Source: Streptomyces sp. NBC_01233
Lineage (GTDB): Bacteria; Actinomycetota; Actinomycetes; Streptomycetales; Streptomycetaceae
Direction: 5' to 3'
Length of the DNA stretch: 64,000 nt
NCBI RefSeq assembly: GCF_035989305.1
Contig: NZ_CP108514.1
Span: forward strand, 4,937,501 to 5,001,500
How positions within the stretch are numbered: the stretch's first letter is position 1; every line of letters starts with the position of its first letter. The position numbers were made by a program, and so were the translations under genes. This document shows, in pieces, positions 34,201 through 43,200 of the stretch. The notes under the pieces were generated by a model, which was not told where the DNA came from, did not search any database, and saw only the letters and a program-made list of their open reading frames with translations.

Positions 34201-35163
34201 GGCTCCGTACGCCTGGGGCTCCACCACCGTGCAGCCCTCGGGCCTGGAGAGCTCCGCCAGAGTGAGGTCGTAGGCACCGTCCCCGTCCACCAGGGACGCG
34301 CGGAACGGCGCGGTGCCGGTGAGCTTGCAGTCGTTCGGTGCGTGCCTCTGGTTCAGCGAGGTGCAGACCTGCTTGCCGGTGGCGTCGTGGACCAGCCTCA
34401 GGGGCGGCCACGGCGATCCGTCCGAGACGACGTGGCTGCGCAGAACGTCGCCCGAAGCAAGGTCGAGCGTGAAGCAGGCGCCCGCGGAGGAGGCCGACAG
34501 CGAGCCGTGGAGCACGGTGGGTGCACCGAGCTTGTGATCGGCGGCGCCCACCGCCCTGCACGAGGTGGAGGAGAGCAGCGGAACGTACGAGACGCCGATG
34601 TCGGTCTGGCTTCCGTCGCTGCTCTTCACCTCCAGCGTGTACGTCCCCGCCTGACTGGTGGGGCACTGGAACGGCGGGTACTTCTCGGCGGCGCCGTAGA
34701 CGCTCTCGCACGCCACGGCGGCGCCACCCGGACCGACCAGCTTGTGGACGGTCTGGCCGGAGATCTCCAGCAGCACCACGTCCTTCTGCTGGGGCAGGGT
34801 GAGGGAGAAGGAAGCGGTCTTGTTCGCCTCGAGGGTGCAGCCGACCACGGTGTGCGGCGCCAGTGCCGCCGGGCAGGTGCCCGAAACCCCGGTCGCCTGC
34901 AGCGCTTGTACGGAGGCTTTCTGTGCCGCTTCGCGCGCGGCCTTCCGGTCCGGCGTCGGCGCGGCCTGCGGGTCCGCGGCCTTCGGCTGGGCCGTGACCG
35001 GGGTGGCCGTGGTGGTGACGGGCGGCGCGGGGGCCGCGGCGGCGGTGCCGCTCTGGCCTGCGAGTGAGGCCAGCAGTGCGAGCAGCAGGGTGCCCGAGGC
35101 GGCGATCGCGCCGCCCCGCCCCCGTCTGCTCCGTTCTCTTCTGCCGATAGGCAGCAAACTCAT
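31213..35163 (-). CDS. Large secreted repeat protein (1,316 aa)
   Basis: The N-terminus has a basic region and a hydrophobic core (MSLLPIGRRERSRR... AIAASGTLLLALLASLAGQ) ending near an Ala-rich cleavage site. A long middle region (about 90-930) contains Cys-bearing modules recurring as CxLTGTAPFRAxLxG...YxL. A Pro-rich stretch is followed by three C-terminal repeats opening RFLDTRDGTGA or RLLDTRDGTGA and ending ADVTGYY or ADLSGYF. It has no sortase signal or membrane anchor. ATG at 35163 has GGGGGG 3 nt upstream, the same layout as the related gene at 27324. A role in the cell envelope or in binding an extracellular polymer is inference. Confidence 0.8.
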   Translation of the reverse strand: MSLLPIGRRERSRRGRGGAIAASGTLLLALLASLAGQSGTAAAAPAPPVTTTATPVTAQPKAADPQAAPTPDRKAAREAAQKASVQALQATGVSGTCPAALAPHTVVGCTLEANKTASFSLTLPQQKDVVLLEISGQTVHKLVGPGGAAVACESVYGAAEKYPPFQCPTSQAGTYTLEVKSSDGSQTDIGVSYVPLLSSTSCRAVGAADHKLGAPTVLHGSLSASSAGACFTLDLASGDVLRSHVVSDGSPWPPLRLVHDATGKQVCTSLNQRHAPNDCKLTGTAPFRASLVDGDGAYDLTLAELSRPEGCTVVEPQAYGASPEPGSSRCRTLRVPQAGDYTIAPAFSGANLPGGLYLQDGTPSNCWYRNGPCALATGDYTWVVNGDVVDAGAFGIAFRSTKETRGCTAGNDNGLVAGASTGTFSGAGQEFCLTLPTSTGKGLYLLNRPPAGGTDVVAAVYDASGARQCTVEGYVNPVCRLTGTAPFRAVLTGTPAKAYGLVVHRTGEAAGCAPWRQTGFDSTSGARVSVSETVRQACLSVPADQHSTVEMIGQAALSTGTVTTVYLSDPTGAVCAADTCVLSAGVPYTAMVVGHRAETYDLVRRDVSPSATCAAPASTKVGGPSLSFDLTSALDARCVRVGAAATDKLWFGARTPVDRYTPAVTTVTAVDAAGKIACRQEQGPSCRASGSTSYVAVVSVSRYQGKPLRTSVDSWKVGTAAGWVPECTADRVSDDPSVIRSGVLTEQSTARCAVVAMKPSHSFGLSLPTTAGDLREETGSVDVSLHNGPGWTKSAAESGYGCPDVCSASSTAEPGDAVLLLTAGKAATPVEYSMQGACAAGCKSLPGSWISGISPATGPAGTRNQAVVHGVGLRLSTELRLMPSDDPFAEGTALKPLSVSPDGTSMKVLVDTNGLKPGLYDVGPYIGGHRITKAYTVTAPAPVPTGSRFVPAGPSRFLDTRDGTGAKKERVGPGGVVTLQVAGVKGIPATGVTAVVMNVTAVDPTEAGHVMVYPNGQATPTVSNLNFAPGQIVPNLVTVPVVNGKVDLRNNAGSVDLIADVTGYYTDKAGAGSALNSITPSRFLDTRDGTGAKKERVGPGGVVTLQVTGVKGVPATGVTAVVMNVTAVYPTQAGHVTVYPNGQAAPDVSNLNFTAGQIVPNLVTVPVVNGKVDLRNNAGSVDLIADVTGYYAATGSAFSAAGPVRLLDTRDGTGARAGAVGGGSLVSLQVAGVAGVPAQGVTAVVLNVTVTNPTEAGHLIVHPHGVARPNVSNLNYTAGQTVANLVVVPVVDGRVTFFNNTGSVDVIADLSGYFTS
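31591..31924 (-). repeat. Near-identical internal DNA repeat, copy A
   Basis: This encodes part of the second C-terminal RLLDTRDGTG-type repeat. Its sequence is almost the same as 31969-32302, offset 378 bp (126 codons). Long runs are identical, for example around the segments encoding NNAGSVDLIADVTGYY and KKERVGPGGVVTLQV. This indicates recent duplication or gene conversion. Confidence 0.8.
31969..32302 (-). repeat. Near-identical internal DNA repeat, copy B
   Basis: Partner of 31591-31924. The few differences alter single residues (for example IPATG against VPATG, and DPTEAGH against YPTQAGH). Such direct repeats are prone to unequal recombination that would change the repeat number. Confidence 0.8.
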
Positions 35164-35303
35164 GAACCCCCCAGTTCGGATGGGCCCGACCTCCGTGAGC
35201 TGCTCCGGAGTTCTGGGCAGCCGGAGTGTAGCGCCCGCCCCGGACAGCCCGAAGGGCGGGACGCCGTACGCGCGTTCCGCCCTTCCGGTGGTGCCTCTCC
35301 TGC

Positions 35304-36587
35304 TTACAGGAAGGAGTTGATCTCGATCGTCTCGGTGCGGCCGGGGCCGACGCCGATCGCGGAGATCGGGGCGCCCGACATCTCCTCCAGGGCCTTGACG
35401 TACGCCTGCGCGTTCGCCGGCAGGTCCTCGAAGGTCTTGGCCTTGGTGATGTCCTCGGACCAGCCGGGGAGGTATTCGTAGATCGGCTTCGCGTGGTGGA
35501 AGTCGCTCTGCGAGTAGGGGAGCTCCTCGACGCGCTTGCCGTCGATCTCGTACGCGACGCACACCGGGATCTGCTCCCAGCCGGTCAGCACGTCCAGCTT
35601 GGTGAGGAAGAAGTCGGTGAGGCCGTTCACCCGGGTGGCGTACCGTGCGATCGGCGCGTCGAACCAGCCGCAGCGACGGTCACGGCCGGTGGTCACACCG
35701 CGCTCGCCGCCGATGCGGCGCAGGTCCTCGCCGTCCTGGTCGAACAGCTCGGTCGGGAACGGGCCCGCGCCGACGCGGGTCGTGTAGGCCTTGAGGATGC
35801 CGATGACGCGGCTGATCTTCGTCGGGCCCACGCCGGTGCCGGTGCAGGCGCCGCCCGCGGTCGGGTTCGACGAGGTGACGAAGGGGTAGGTGCCGTGGTC
35901 GACGTCGAGCAGGGTGCCCTGACCGCCCTCGAAGAGCACGACCTTGTCCTCGTCCAGCGCGTTGTTGAGGATCAGGGTGGTGTCGGCGACGTACGGCTTG
36001 ATCTGCTCCGCGTACTGGAGCATCTCTTCGACGATCTGCGCGGCGTCGATCGCCCGGCGGTTGTAGAGCTTCGCCAGGAGCTGGTTCTTGCCCTCCAGCG
36101 CCGCTTCGACCTTCTGGGTGAGGATCGACTCGTCGTAGAGGTCCTGGACCCGGATGCCGATGCGGTTGATCTTGTCCGCGTACGTCGGGCCGATGCCGCG
36201 ACCGGTGGTACCGATCTTGCGCTTGCCGAGGAAGCGCTCGCCGACCTTGTCGAGGGTGACGTTGTACGGCGTGATCAGGTGCGCGTTGCCGCTGAGGAGC
36301 AGCTTGGAGGTGTCGATGCCGCGCTCGTTCAGGCCGCGCAGCTCGGAGAGCAGGACGGCCGGGTCGACGACGACGCCGTTACCGATGACCGGGGTGCATC
36401 CGGGGGAGAGGATGCCGGAGGGGAGAAGGTGCAGCGCGTACTTCTGGTCGCCTACGACGACCGTGTGGCCGGCGTTGTTGCCACCCTGGTAGCGCACTAC
36501 ATAGTCAACGGATCCACCGAGCAGGTCGGTGGCCTTTCCCTTGCCCTCGTCACCCCACTGAGCTCCGAGCAGCACAAGAGCGGGCAC
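35304..36587 (-). CDS. purA: Adenylosuccinate synthase
   Basis: The 427-aa protein has the P-loop [14 protein letters not shown] at the N-terminus, [11 protein letters not shown] with the catalytic His, and [10 protein letters not shown]. It joins IMP and aspartate with GTP in AMP synthesis. GTG at 36587 follows GAGGTG on the minus strand. It is divergent from the diacylglycerol-kinase-like gene. Confidence 0.97.
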   Translation of the reverse strand: MPALVLLGAQWGDEGKGKATDLLGGSVDYVVRYQGGNNAGHTVVVGDQKYALHLLPSGILSPGCTPVIGNGVVVDPAVLLSELRGLNERGIDTSKLLLSGNAHLITPYNVTLDKVGERFLGKRKIGTTGRGIGPTYADKINRIGIRVQDLYDESILTQKVEAALEGKNQLLAKLYNRRAIDAAQIVEEMLQYAEQIKPYVADTTLILNNALDEDKVVLFEGGQGTLLDVDHGTYPFVTSSNPTAGGACTGTGVGPTKISRVIGILKAYTTRVGAGPFPTELFDQDGEDLRRIGGERGVTTGRDRRCGWFDAPIARYATRVNGLTDFFLTKLDVLTGWEQIPVCVAYEIDGKRVEELPYSQSDFHHAKPIYEYLPGWSEDITKAKTFEDLPANAQAYVKALEEMSGAPISAIGVGPGRTETIEINSFL

Positions 36588-36686
36588 AGGCGTACACCTC
36601 TTCCGGATGGGGCATGTCCAAGGTCAGGGGGGCGTACGACGATGTACGCAGACTGAGCCGTCGGACCGGTACCCCGGAATAGACGA

Positions 36687-36714
36687 AGGCCCTGGCGCAA
36701 TAGCGCAAGGGCCT
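36687..36714. promoter_or_regulatory. Terminator-like hairpin in the divergent purA/kinase region
   Basis: AGGCCCT and AGGGCCT (36687-36693, 36708-36714) are the outer arms, and GCGC-AATA-GCGC the inner stem, separated by one G/A mismatch. Both flanking genes point away, so an ordinary gene terminator is not expected here. It may lie in the leader of the kinase-like gene or end a short transcript. Confidence 0.45.
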
Positions 36715-36748
36715 CTTGCACAAAGATGCTACCCGAGGAAGGACCGAG

Positions 36749-37612
36749 GTGTCGGCTCCAGAGCCCACCATGAGCCAAGCGGGCGCGCCGGTAGGCGGCC
36801 TGCTCGTGCTCGTCGACCCGGTCGCCCGCCGTCTTGACGGCGAGTCCGTGCGGATTGCGAAGGATGTGTTGTCAGCGGGCGCGGCAGCGAAAATCTGCCT
36901 CCCGGATTCACAGGAGGAATTTGCGCGGGCTCTTGCCCGCCGCGGTCATCGGCAGCCGGTGATCGTGGGCGACGACCGGGCCCTGGTCCGGGCCGTGGGG
37001 CTGCTGTACCGGGAGCGGGCGCTGGGCGAGGGCGCCCTGGCGCTGGTCCCGGTGGGGCCTGTGGGGTCCCTCGGTCTGGCGGGTTCCCTCGGGGTTCCGC
37101 TTTCGGCCGTTTCCGCGGCCCGGGCGGTGCTCGACGGGGCGGCGCGGATGTGCGACCTGCTGGTCGACGACAGCGACGGGGTGGTGCTGGGTGCGCTGCG
37201 GATCCCGCCGGTGCGGGGGATTCCGCGGCCGGCCGGGCCGTCGGTGTGGAGCGCGTACCGCTCGCTGGTCCGGACGCTGGTCCGCCCGGTGGCGGCGGAC
37301 GTCGGCGGTGGCGCGGGCGGGAGCGGTGGTCACCACCGGCTGCGGGTCGAGGCCGACGGGGTGCTGTTGGCGGACGTGGACCAGCCCGTGGAGGACGTCT
37401 CGGTGCGCACGTGCGACGACGGAGGTCCGGCCGAGGTCGTGGTCCGCACGAGTGGCGGCCCGGCGGGCTCCACGGTGACGGCCCGGGCCAAGACGGTGAC
37501 GGTGTCGGGCGCGGACTTCCGCTACCGGGCCGACGCGGCGATGACCGGGCCGGTCCGCCGCCGTACGTGGACCCTGCGGCCCGGGGCATGGACGCTCACG
37601 CTGCCCCGGTGA
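36749..37612 (+). CDS. Diacylglycerol-kinase-like protein, divergent catalytic motif
   Basis: The 287-aa length and layout resemble bacterial DAG/lipid kinases (LLVLVDPVARRLDGESVR at the start, two-domain body). The normal GGDGT nucleotide-binding motif is absent; the equivalent place reads VIVGDDRALV. It may therefore be a non-catalytic or strongly divergent member. GTG at 36749 is chosen because GAGGAAGGA lies 5 nt upstream, although ATG at 36770 is also in frame. The stop overlaps the next gene by 4 bp. Confidence 0.6.
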   Translation: MSAPEPTMSQAGAPVGGLLVLVDPVARRLDGESVRIAKDVLSAGAAAKICLPDSQEEFARALARRGHRQPVIVGDDRALVRAVGLLYRERALGEGALALVPVGPVGSLGLAGSLGVPLSAVSAARAVLDGAARMCDLLVDDSDGVVLGALRIPPVRGIPRPAGPSVWSAYRSLVRTLVRPVAADVGGGAGGSGGHHRLRVEADGVLLADVDQPVEDVSVRTCDDGGPAEVVVRTSGGPAGSTVTARAKTVTVSGADFRYRADAAMTGPVRRRTWTLRPGAWTLTLPR

Positions 37613-38160
37613 CGGAGGCGGTGGACGATGCGCTGGGCGACTGGCGTCGGGACGGGCTGCTGCTCTGCCTGCTGCCGGTGTTCTGGTGGCCGGCGGTGGT
37701 CGCGGCCGTGCTCACCCGGCCGCTGGTGCTGGTGGTGCTGCTGAGCCCGGTGGTGCTGGGGGCGCGGGAGCTGTACGCCGTCCGGCGGGCCCGGCGCGCG
37801 CTGCGGGACCCGGCGGTGCGCTGGACCCCGTACGAGGCCGTGGTGGTCCGGGGGCGATGGCGCCCGCCGGTGCTGGTCCTGGCGGACGGACGGCACGCGC
37901 TGACCCTGGGCCTGCTGGGCCGGCGGGTGCTGCCGCCGCGCCCGTGGCCCCGTACGGCGCCGGGCGCGCCGTCCTCGCCGTCCCCGCCGGCCGCGTCGGG
38001 GGATGTGCTGCCGGTGGTGCCGGCGGTGCAGGTGGTGCAGCTCGCGGGGGACCCGGTTGTGGGCGGAGTGCTGTGGGCCCCGTACGCCGGCGGTCTGGGC
38101 CGGGCCCGGCCCGCGCGCCGCGTCCGGCCCGTCCGCCGCGCCGCGCCGGGGTCGCGCTAG
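37609..38160 (+). CDS. Membrane protein of unknown function
   Basis: The 183-aa product has a hydrophobic hairpin near residues 17-50 (LLLCLLPVFWWPAVVAAVL, then LVLVVLLSPVVLGA). A basic, probably cytoplasmic, region follows, with a Pro/Ser/Ala-rich linker and a hydrophobic VVPAVQVVQL stretch. GTG at 37609 overlaps the previous TGA (GTGA), the standard coupled arrangement. It ends 4 bp into the convergent regulator gene. No family is recognised. Confidence 0.6.
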   Translation: MTEAVDDALGDWRRDGLLLCLLPVFWWPAVVAAVLTRPLVLVVLLSPVVLGARELYAVRRARRALRDPAVRWTPYEAVVVRGRWRPPVLVLADGRHALTLGLLGRRVLPPRPWPRTAPGAPSSPSPPAASGDVLPVVPAVQVVQLAGDPVVGGVLWAPYAGGLGRARPARRVRPVRRAAPGSR

Positions 38161-38681
38161 CCGAGGCCCAGCTTCTTCCGGTGGTCCCGCCAGCGGTCCA
38201 TCATGGCCAGCGTCTCGCCCTGCAGGAACTCGAAGAAGGCCGCCGTCTCCGCGACCCGCTCGCCGGCCGGCGAGCCGGTGCCGAGGGTGGCGGCGCCCTC
38301 GCGCAGGGTCTTCTCCCACAGGCTCAGGACCTGGTCGCGCCGGGTGAAGGTCTCGTACCAGAGCTCGTTGTGCAGGACGTACCGGTCGCGCCGTGAGCCC
38401 GGCTCGCGTTCGCGGCTGACCATGTTGACCTGGGTCAGGTAGGACACGGCCCCCGACACCGCCGCCGGGCTGATCTGCAGCGCCTCGCCCAGCTCGGCCG
38501 AGGTCATCGCGCCCCCGTCGCTCGCCAGCAGCTGCGCGAAGACCCGCGCGGCCATCCGCTGCATACCCGCGTCGGTGAGCTGCGCGGCGAACCGCTCCAC
38601 GAAGCGCGAGACCGCTTCGCCGTCCCTCTCGTCCAGCCGGTCCCGCTCGTCCGTGCCCGCGTCCAAGCCCGTGTCCACCAT
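38157..38681 (-). CDS. GbsR/MarR-type transcriptional regulator of the ABC exporter
   Basis: The 174-aa product has a winged helix-turn-helix in the first half (ASDGGAMTSAELGEALQISP, then AAVSGAVSYLTQVNMV) and a dimerising helical C-terminus (FFEFLQGETLAMMDRW). This is the GbsR-like pattern common next to multidrug or antibiotic ABC transporters. It is divergent from the ABC genes with 84 bp between starts, so it probably represses them. The intergenic AGATTCCCAATCTTCACAAT is A+T-rich and a likely promoter/operator area. The start is taken at ATG 38681; GTG at 38693 is possible. Confidence 0.8.
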   Translation of the reverse strand: MVDTGLDAGTDERDRLDERDGEAVSRFVERFAAQLTDAGMQRMAARVFAQLLASDGGAMTSAELGEALQISPAAVSGAVSYLTQVNMVSREREPGSRRDRYVLHNELWYETFTRRDQVLSLWEKTLREGAATLGTGSPAGERVAETAAFFEFLQGETLAMMDRWRDHRKKLGLG

Positions 38682-38765
38682 GTCGTCCGCCACCTGCTCG
38701 ACTTTACGCGATTCTTGAGATTCCCAATCTTCACAATTTTGTGAAAGTCGCGTACGTTCGGAAGT

Positions 38766-39662
38766 ATGACGAAGGCAATCAGCGTCGCCGGGCTCCACAA
38801 GGCGTTCGGCCGCACCCGCGCACTGGACGGACTCGACCTCTCGGTCACCACTGGCGAGGTCCACGGCTTCCTCGGCCCCAACGGAGCCGGCAAGTCCACC
38901 ACCATCCGGGTCCTGCTGGGCCTGCTGCGCGCCGACTCCGGCGCCACCGAACTGCTCGGCGGCGACCCGTGGGCCGACGCGGTCTCCCTGCACCGCCGGG
39001 TCGCCTACGTCCCCGGAGACGTCACCCTGTGGCGCAACCTCTCCGGCGGCGAGGTCATCGACCTCTACGGGCGGCTGCGCGGCGGCCTCGACCGGGCCCG
39101 CCGCGCCGAGCTCCTCGAGCGCTTCGAGCTCGACCCCACCAAGAAGGGGCGCACGTACTCCAAGGGCAACCGGCAGAAGGTCGCGCTCGTCGCCGCCTTC
39201 GCCTCCGACGTCGAACTGCTCATCCTCGACGAGCCCACCTCCGGCCTCGACCCGCTGATGGAGGAGGTCTTCCAGAGCTGCGTCGCCGAGGCCCGCGCGG
39301 CCGGACGCACCATCCTGCTCAGCTCGCACATCCTGAGCGAGGTCGAGGCCCTCTGCGACCGGGTCAGCATCATCCGCAAGGGCCGCACCGTGGAGACGGG
39401 CACCCTCGCCGAACTCCGCCACCTCACCCGCACGTCGATCAGCGCCGAGCTCGCCGGACCGCCGAACGGGATCGCCCACCTGCCGGGTGTCCACGACGTG
39501 GAGGTGCAGGGCCTCAAGGTCCGGCTGCAGGCCGACACCGACCGGCTGGACGCCGTACTGCGCTCCCTCGCCGCATCGGGGGTGCGGTCGCTGACCTCGA
39601 CACCGCCCACCCTCGAAGAGCTCTTCCTGCGCCACTACACGGGCGAGGCGAACGGCCGATGA
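38766..39662 (+). CDS. ABC transporter ATP-binding protein
   Basis: In this 298-aa product, Walker A is GPNGAGKST, the signature loop reads YSKGNRQKV in place of LSGGQ, Walker B is [12 protein letters not shown], and the switch His is in LLSSHIL. The variant signature is usual in the antibiotic-exporter (DrrA/TnrB-like) group. It energises efflux with the permease whose start overlaps by 4 bp. Confidence 0.95.
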   Translation: MTKAISVAGLHKAFGRTRALDGLDLSVTTGEVHGFLGPNGAGKSTTIRVLLGLLRADSGATELLGGDPWADAVSLHRRVAYVPGDVTLWRNLSGGEVIDLYGRLRGGLDRARRAELLERFELDPTKKGRTYSKGNRQKVALVAAFASDVELLILDEPTSGLDPLMEEVFQSCVAEARAAGRTILLSSHILSEVEALCDRVSIIRKGRTVETGTLAELRHLTRTSISAELAGPPNGIAHLPGVHDVEVQGLKVRLQADTDRLDAVLRSLAASGVRSLTSTPPTLEELFLRHYTGEANGR

Positions 39663-41263
39663 AGCGACGACTGGCGGGCACCGGCGCCCTGCTCCGGCTG
39701 GCCCTGCGCCGCGACCGCGTGACGATGCCGGTCTGGATCCTGGTCACCTCGCTCCTGGTCGTGAGCATGCCCGGCTCGCTGGCCGGCGTGTACGGCACCG
39801 CGGCCGAACGCGCCCGGACCGCCGCCTCGATGAACGCCAACAGCTCGATGCGCGCCCTGTACGGGCCCGTCTTCAGCGACTCCCTCGGTGGCCTGACCGC
39901 CTGGCGGGCCGGCGTCTACGGCGCCGTGCTCGCGGCCGTGATGAGCCTGGTCATCGTCATCCGGCACACCCGCGAGGAGGAGGAAACGGGCCGTCAGGAA
40001 CTGCTCTCCGCCGGGGTGGTGGGGCGGCGCGCCCCGCTGACGGCCGCTCTGCTGGCCGCCCTCGTGGCCAACGCGTGCGTCGCCCTGCTCGTCGCGGGCG
40101 GCCTCGCGGGGCAGGGCGCGCCGGGAGCGCTCGCCCTGGGCCTGGCCATGGCCGGCAGCGGCATGTTCTTCGCCTCCCTGGCGGCCATCGCCGCCCAGCT
40201 CACCGAGAGCGCCCGCGCCGCCAAGGGGATCGCGGCCGCGGCGCTCGGCGCAGCCTTCGTCCTGAAGGCCGCGGGCGACTCCGGGTCTGCCGGGGGTACC
40301 TCCCGGGCCGGAGGCCCAGGGGGCGGGAGTTCGGCCCTGACCTGGGCCTCGCCGCTCGGCTGGGTCGAGAACGTACGGGCCTTCGCCGCCGAACGCTGGT
40401 GGGTGCTCCTCCTGTTCGCCGCCGCCGTCGCAGTGCAGGCGGGCGCGGCGTACGCCCTCGCCGGACGGCGTGACCTGGGCATGAGCTTCCTGCCGTCCCG
40501 GCCGGGGCCGGCCGAGGGGCGCCTGGGCACGGCGGGCGCGCTGGCCTGGCGGCTGCAGCGCGGCAGCGTGGCCGGCTGGAGCGCCGGATTCCTGCTCGCC
40601 GGTGTCGTCTTCGGCGGGATGGCGGACGGCGCCGCGGACCTGGTCGGCGGCAACGAGAAGACCCGCGAGATCATCGAGCGGATGGGCGGTCAGAGCGGGC
40701 TCACCGACGCCTTCCTCGCCACCCTGGCCGGGATGTTCGGCCTGATCGCCGCCCTGTACGTGGTCTCGTCGGTGCTGCGCCAGGCCGGTGAGGAGGCGGG
40801 GCAGCGCGCGGAGCCGCTGCTCGCGAACGCGGTCGGCCGGCTGCGCTGGGCCGGCGGCCACCTGGCCGTGGCCTTCGGCGGCTCGGCGCTGATCCTGCTG
40901 CTGGCGGGGCTGGGCCTCGGCATCGGGCACGGCCGCGAGGTGGGGGCGGCGATCGGCGCCACGCTCGCGCAGCTCCCGGCGGTGTGGCTGATCGGGGCGC
41001 TGGCGGCGCTGCTGTACGGCGCGGCCCCCAGGTACGCGACGGCCGCCTGGGCGGTGGCCGGGACCGCGCTGGCCCTGGGCTGGGTCGGCCCGGCGCTGAA
41101 CCTCCCGCAGGCCGTCCTGGACCTCTCGCCCTTCGCCCACCTGCCCAAGCTCCCGGGCGCGCAGGCATGGGCCTGGTCCCCGCTGCTGACCCTGACCGCC
41201 CTGGCGGCGGCCCTGACCGCAGCCGGCCTCGCAGCCCTGCGCCGCCGCGACATGACCGCATGA
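39659..41263 (+). CDS. ABC transporter permease (polyketide-antibiotic exporter type)
   Basis: The 534-aa product has about twelve hydrophobic segments in two halves separated by a Gly/Ser-rich loop ([20 protein letters not shown]). This is the double-length permease typical of actinobacterial antibiotic exporters. [20 protein letters not shown] and its echo [20 protein letters not shown] in the second half mark the conserved cytoplasmic EExG loops. ATG at 39659 overlaps the ATPase stop. The cargo is unknown; no biosynthetic genes adjoin. Confidence 0.9.
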   Translation: MKRRLAGTGALLRLALRRDRVTMPVWILVTSLLVVSMPGSLAGVYGTAAERARTAASMNANSSMRALYGPVFSDSLGGLTAWRAGVYGAVLAAVMSLVIVIRHTREEEETGRQELLSAGVVGRRAPLTAALLAALVANACVALLVAGGLAGQGAPGALALGLAMAGSGMFFASLAAIAAQLTESARAAKGIAAAALGAAFVLKAAGDSGSAGGTSRAGGPGGGSSALTWASPLGWVENVRAFAAERWWVLLLFAAAVAVQAGAAYALAGRRDLGMSFLPSRPGPAEGRLGTAGALAWRLQRGSVAGWSAGFLLAGVVFGGMADGAADLVGGNEKTREIIERMGGQSGLTDAFLATLAGMFGLIAALYVVSSVLRQAGEEAGQRAEPLLANAVGRLRWAGGHLAVAFGGSALILLLAGLGLGIGHGREVGAAIGATLAQLPAVWLIGALAALLYGAAPRYATAAWAVAGTALALGWVGPALNLPQAVLDLSPFAHLPKLPGAQAWAWSPLLTLTALAAALTAAGLAALRRRDMTA

Positions 41264-41272
41264 GCGGCGCTC

Positions 41273-42487
41273 TCAGGGCTGGAACTCCACGAGCAGCCGC
41301 TCCAGCCCCCGGATGACGTACCCGTCCCGCCACCGCGGCTCCTCGACGAGCCGCAGTGGCGGGACTCCGTCCGCCAGCAGCGCCCCGAACGAGGCCTCCA
41401 GCTCCCGCCGCGCCAGCGGAGCCCCCAGGCAGTAGTGGATGCCCGCCCCGAAGCTCAGGTGCGGATTGTCGGCCCGTACGAGGTCCAGCGCGTCGGGCTC
41501 CTCGAAGCGCGCGGGGTCCCGGTTCGCGGACCCGAAGAGCAGCGCGACCTCGGCTCCGCGCGGGATCTCGGTGTCCCCGATCCGGATGTCGTCGAGCACC
41601 CAGCGCTCGAACATCTGCAGGGGAGTGTCGTACCGCATGAGTTCATCCACAGCTGTGGACAACTTTTCGGGATCGCGGCTTCCGCGGAGCGCGGCGAGCT
41701 GCGCGGGGTTGCGGAAGAGCGCTCACCACCCGTTCACGGTGGTGTTGACGGTGGCCTCGTGTCCGGCATTCAGCAGGAGCACACAGGTGGAGATCATCTC
41801 CTGCTCGCCGAGCCGGCCCTCCTCGTCGTGGGCGGCGATCAGGCCGGAGATCAGATCCTCGCCGGGGCGGGTGCGGCGCTCGGCGATCAGCCCCCGCAGG
41901 TAGGTGCTGAACTCGACGCTCGCCCGCACCGCGCGCCGCGCCGTCTCCTCGTCCGGCCGGAGCTCGAACATCCCGCAGATGTCCGCCGACCACGGCCGCA
42001 GGAGGCCCCGGTCCGACTCCGGCACGCCCAGCAGCTCCGCGATCACGGCCACTGGCAGCGGTTCGGCGACGGTCGCGAGCAGATCCCCGCCCCCCTCCGC
42101 GAGCAGCTGCTCCACCAGCCCGCGGGCCAGCCGCTGCACGGCGGGCACGAGCCGCTCCACCGTGCGGGGGGTGAAGGCCTTCGCCACCAGCCTGCGCACC
42201 CGCGCGTGCGCGGGATCCTCCAGGTCCAGTAGGCCGTTGCCGTTGAGCACGTGGAAGGGCTCGTGCTCCGGCGGCGGCGCCTCGCGCCCGAACTCCTCGT
42301 GCGAGAACCGGTGCAGGTAGGTCCGCCCAAGCCGCCGGTCCCGCAGCAGCGCGCTCACATCGGCGTAATGCGGCACCAGCCACTGCCCGGTGGCCTCCCA
42401 CCACACGGCCCGCCCCTGCTCCCGCAACTCCCGGTACGCCGGATACGGATCGGCGACGAACGCGGCATCCCACGGATCAAAGCCCAT
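41273..42487 (-). pseudogene. Cytochrome P450 interrupted by one in-frame TGA
   Basis: The frame from ATG 42487 reads MGFDPWDAAFVADPYPAYRE and runs to TTVNGW, where TGA (41725-41723) interrupts. The same frame continues as ALFRNPAQLAALRGS to a natural stop. I-helix AGHEAT, ExxR in DELMRY and the haem loop FGAGIHYCLG are all present, so the only lesion is that codon. It would read GWWALFRNP if TGG. Total length would be 404 residues, normal for a soluble P450. Either a recent nonsense mutation or a sequencing error; no ferredoxin gene adjoins. Confidence 0.85.
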
Positions 42488-42540
42488 CCCCGCACCCTAG
42501 GCCTTCTCCGCACCCCAGGGCCTGCCTTCCGGATCAGGCC

Positions 42541-43200
42541 CTACCCCGGTGTCACCAACCGGGTCTCGTAGGCGAACACCGCTGCCTGCGTGCGGTCGCG
42601 CAGGCCCAGCTTCACCAGGATCCGGCTCACATGGGTCTTGATCGTGGACTCCGCGACGATCAGTTGGGCCGCTATCTCCGCATTGGACAGCCCCTGAGCG
42701 ATCAGCACCAGCACCTCCGTCTCCCGCTCCGTCAGCTCACCCACTCCCGCCGGATCCGCGAGCTTGCGCGTCTCGGAGATCTTCGAGAACTCCGCGATCA
42801 GCCGCTTGGTCACCGAAGGCGCCAAGAGGGCCTCCCCGGCCGCCACCACCCGGACCCCGTCCGCCAGCTGACGGGCCGACGCGTCCTTGAGCAGGAACCC
42901 GGAGGCCCCGGCCCGCAGCGCCTGGTACACGTACTCGTCGAGGTCGAAGGTCGTCAGGACCAGCACCTTCGCGTCCGTGTCCGCGGCGACGATCTCCCGC
43001 GTCGCCTCCAGCCCGTTCATCTGCGGCATCCGGATGTCCATCAGCACCACATCCGGCCGCAGCGCCGCCACCTGCGCGATGGCCTCCCGGCCATCGACCG
43101 CCTCGCCCACCACCTCGATGCCGTCCATGGCGTTCAGCAGGACGGAGAACCCCTCCCGCACCATCATCTGGTCGTCGACGATCAGCACTCTGATCGTCAT
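42541..43200 (-). CDS. NarL/FixJ-type response regulator (system 1)
   Basis: The 219-aa protein has a receiver domain with acidic pair DD near residue 9, phospho-acceptor Asp in VVLMDIRMPQ and Lys in FLLKDAS. A LuxR-type helix-turn-helix follows (LTERETEVLVLIAQGLSNAE, then STIKTHVSRILVKLGLRDR). It overlaps the sensor kinase by 4 bp. It closely resembles the regulator at 44641-45312. Confidence 0.93.
   Translation of the reverse strand: MTIRVLIVDDQMMVREGFSVLLNAMDGIEVVGEAVDGREAIAQVAALRPDVVLMDIRMPQMNGLEATREIVAADTDAKVLVLTTFDLDEYVYQALRAGASGFLLKDASARQLADGVRVVAAGEALLAPSVTKRLIAEFSKISETRKLADPAGVGELTERETEVLVLIAQGLSNAEIAAQLIVAESTIKTHVSRILVKLGLRDRTQAAVFAYETRLVTPG

Noticed and set aside
32377..35067. 896-aa open frame on the plus strand
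   Set aside because: Gly/Arg/Val-rich shadow of the large secreted protein gene, without start signal or domain.
41455..41903. Plus-strand frames across the P450 as alternative genes
   Set aside because: The minus strand carries all P450 signatures in one frame apart from a single TGA.
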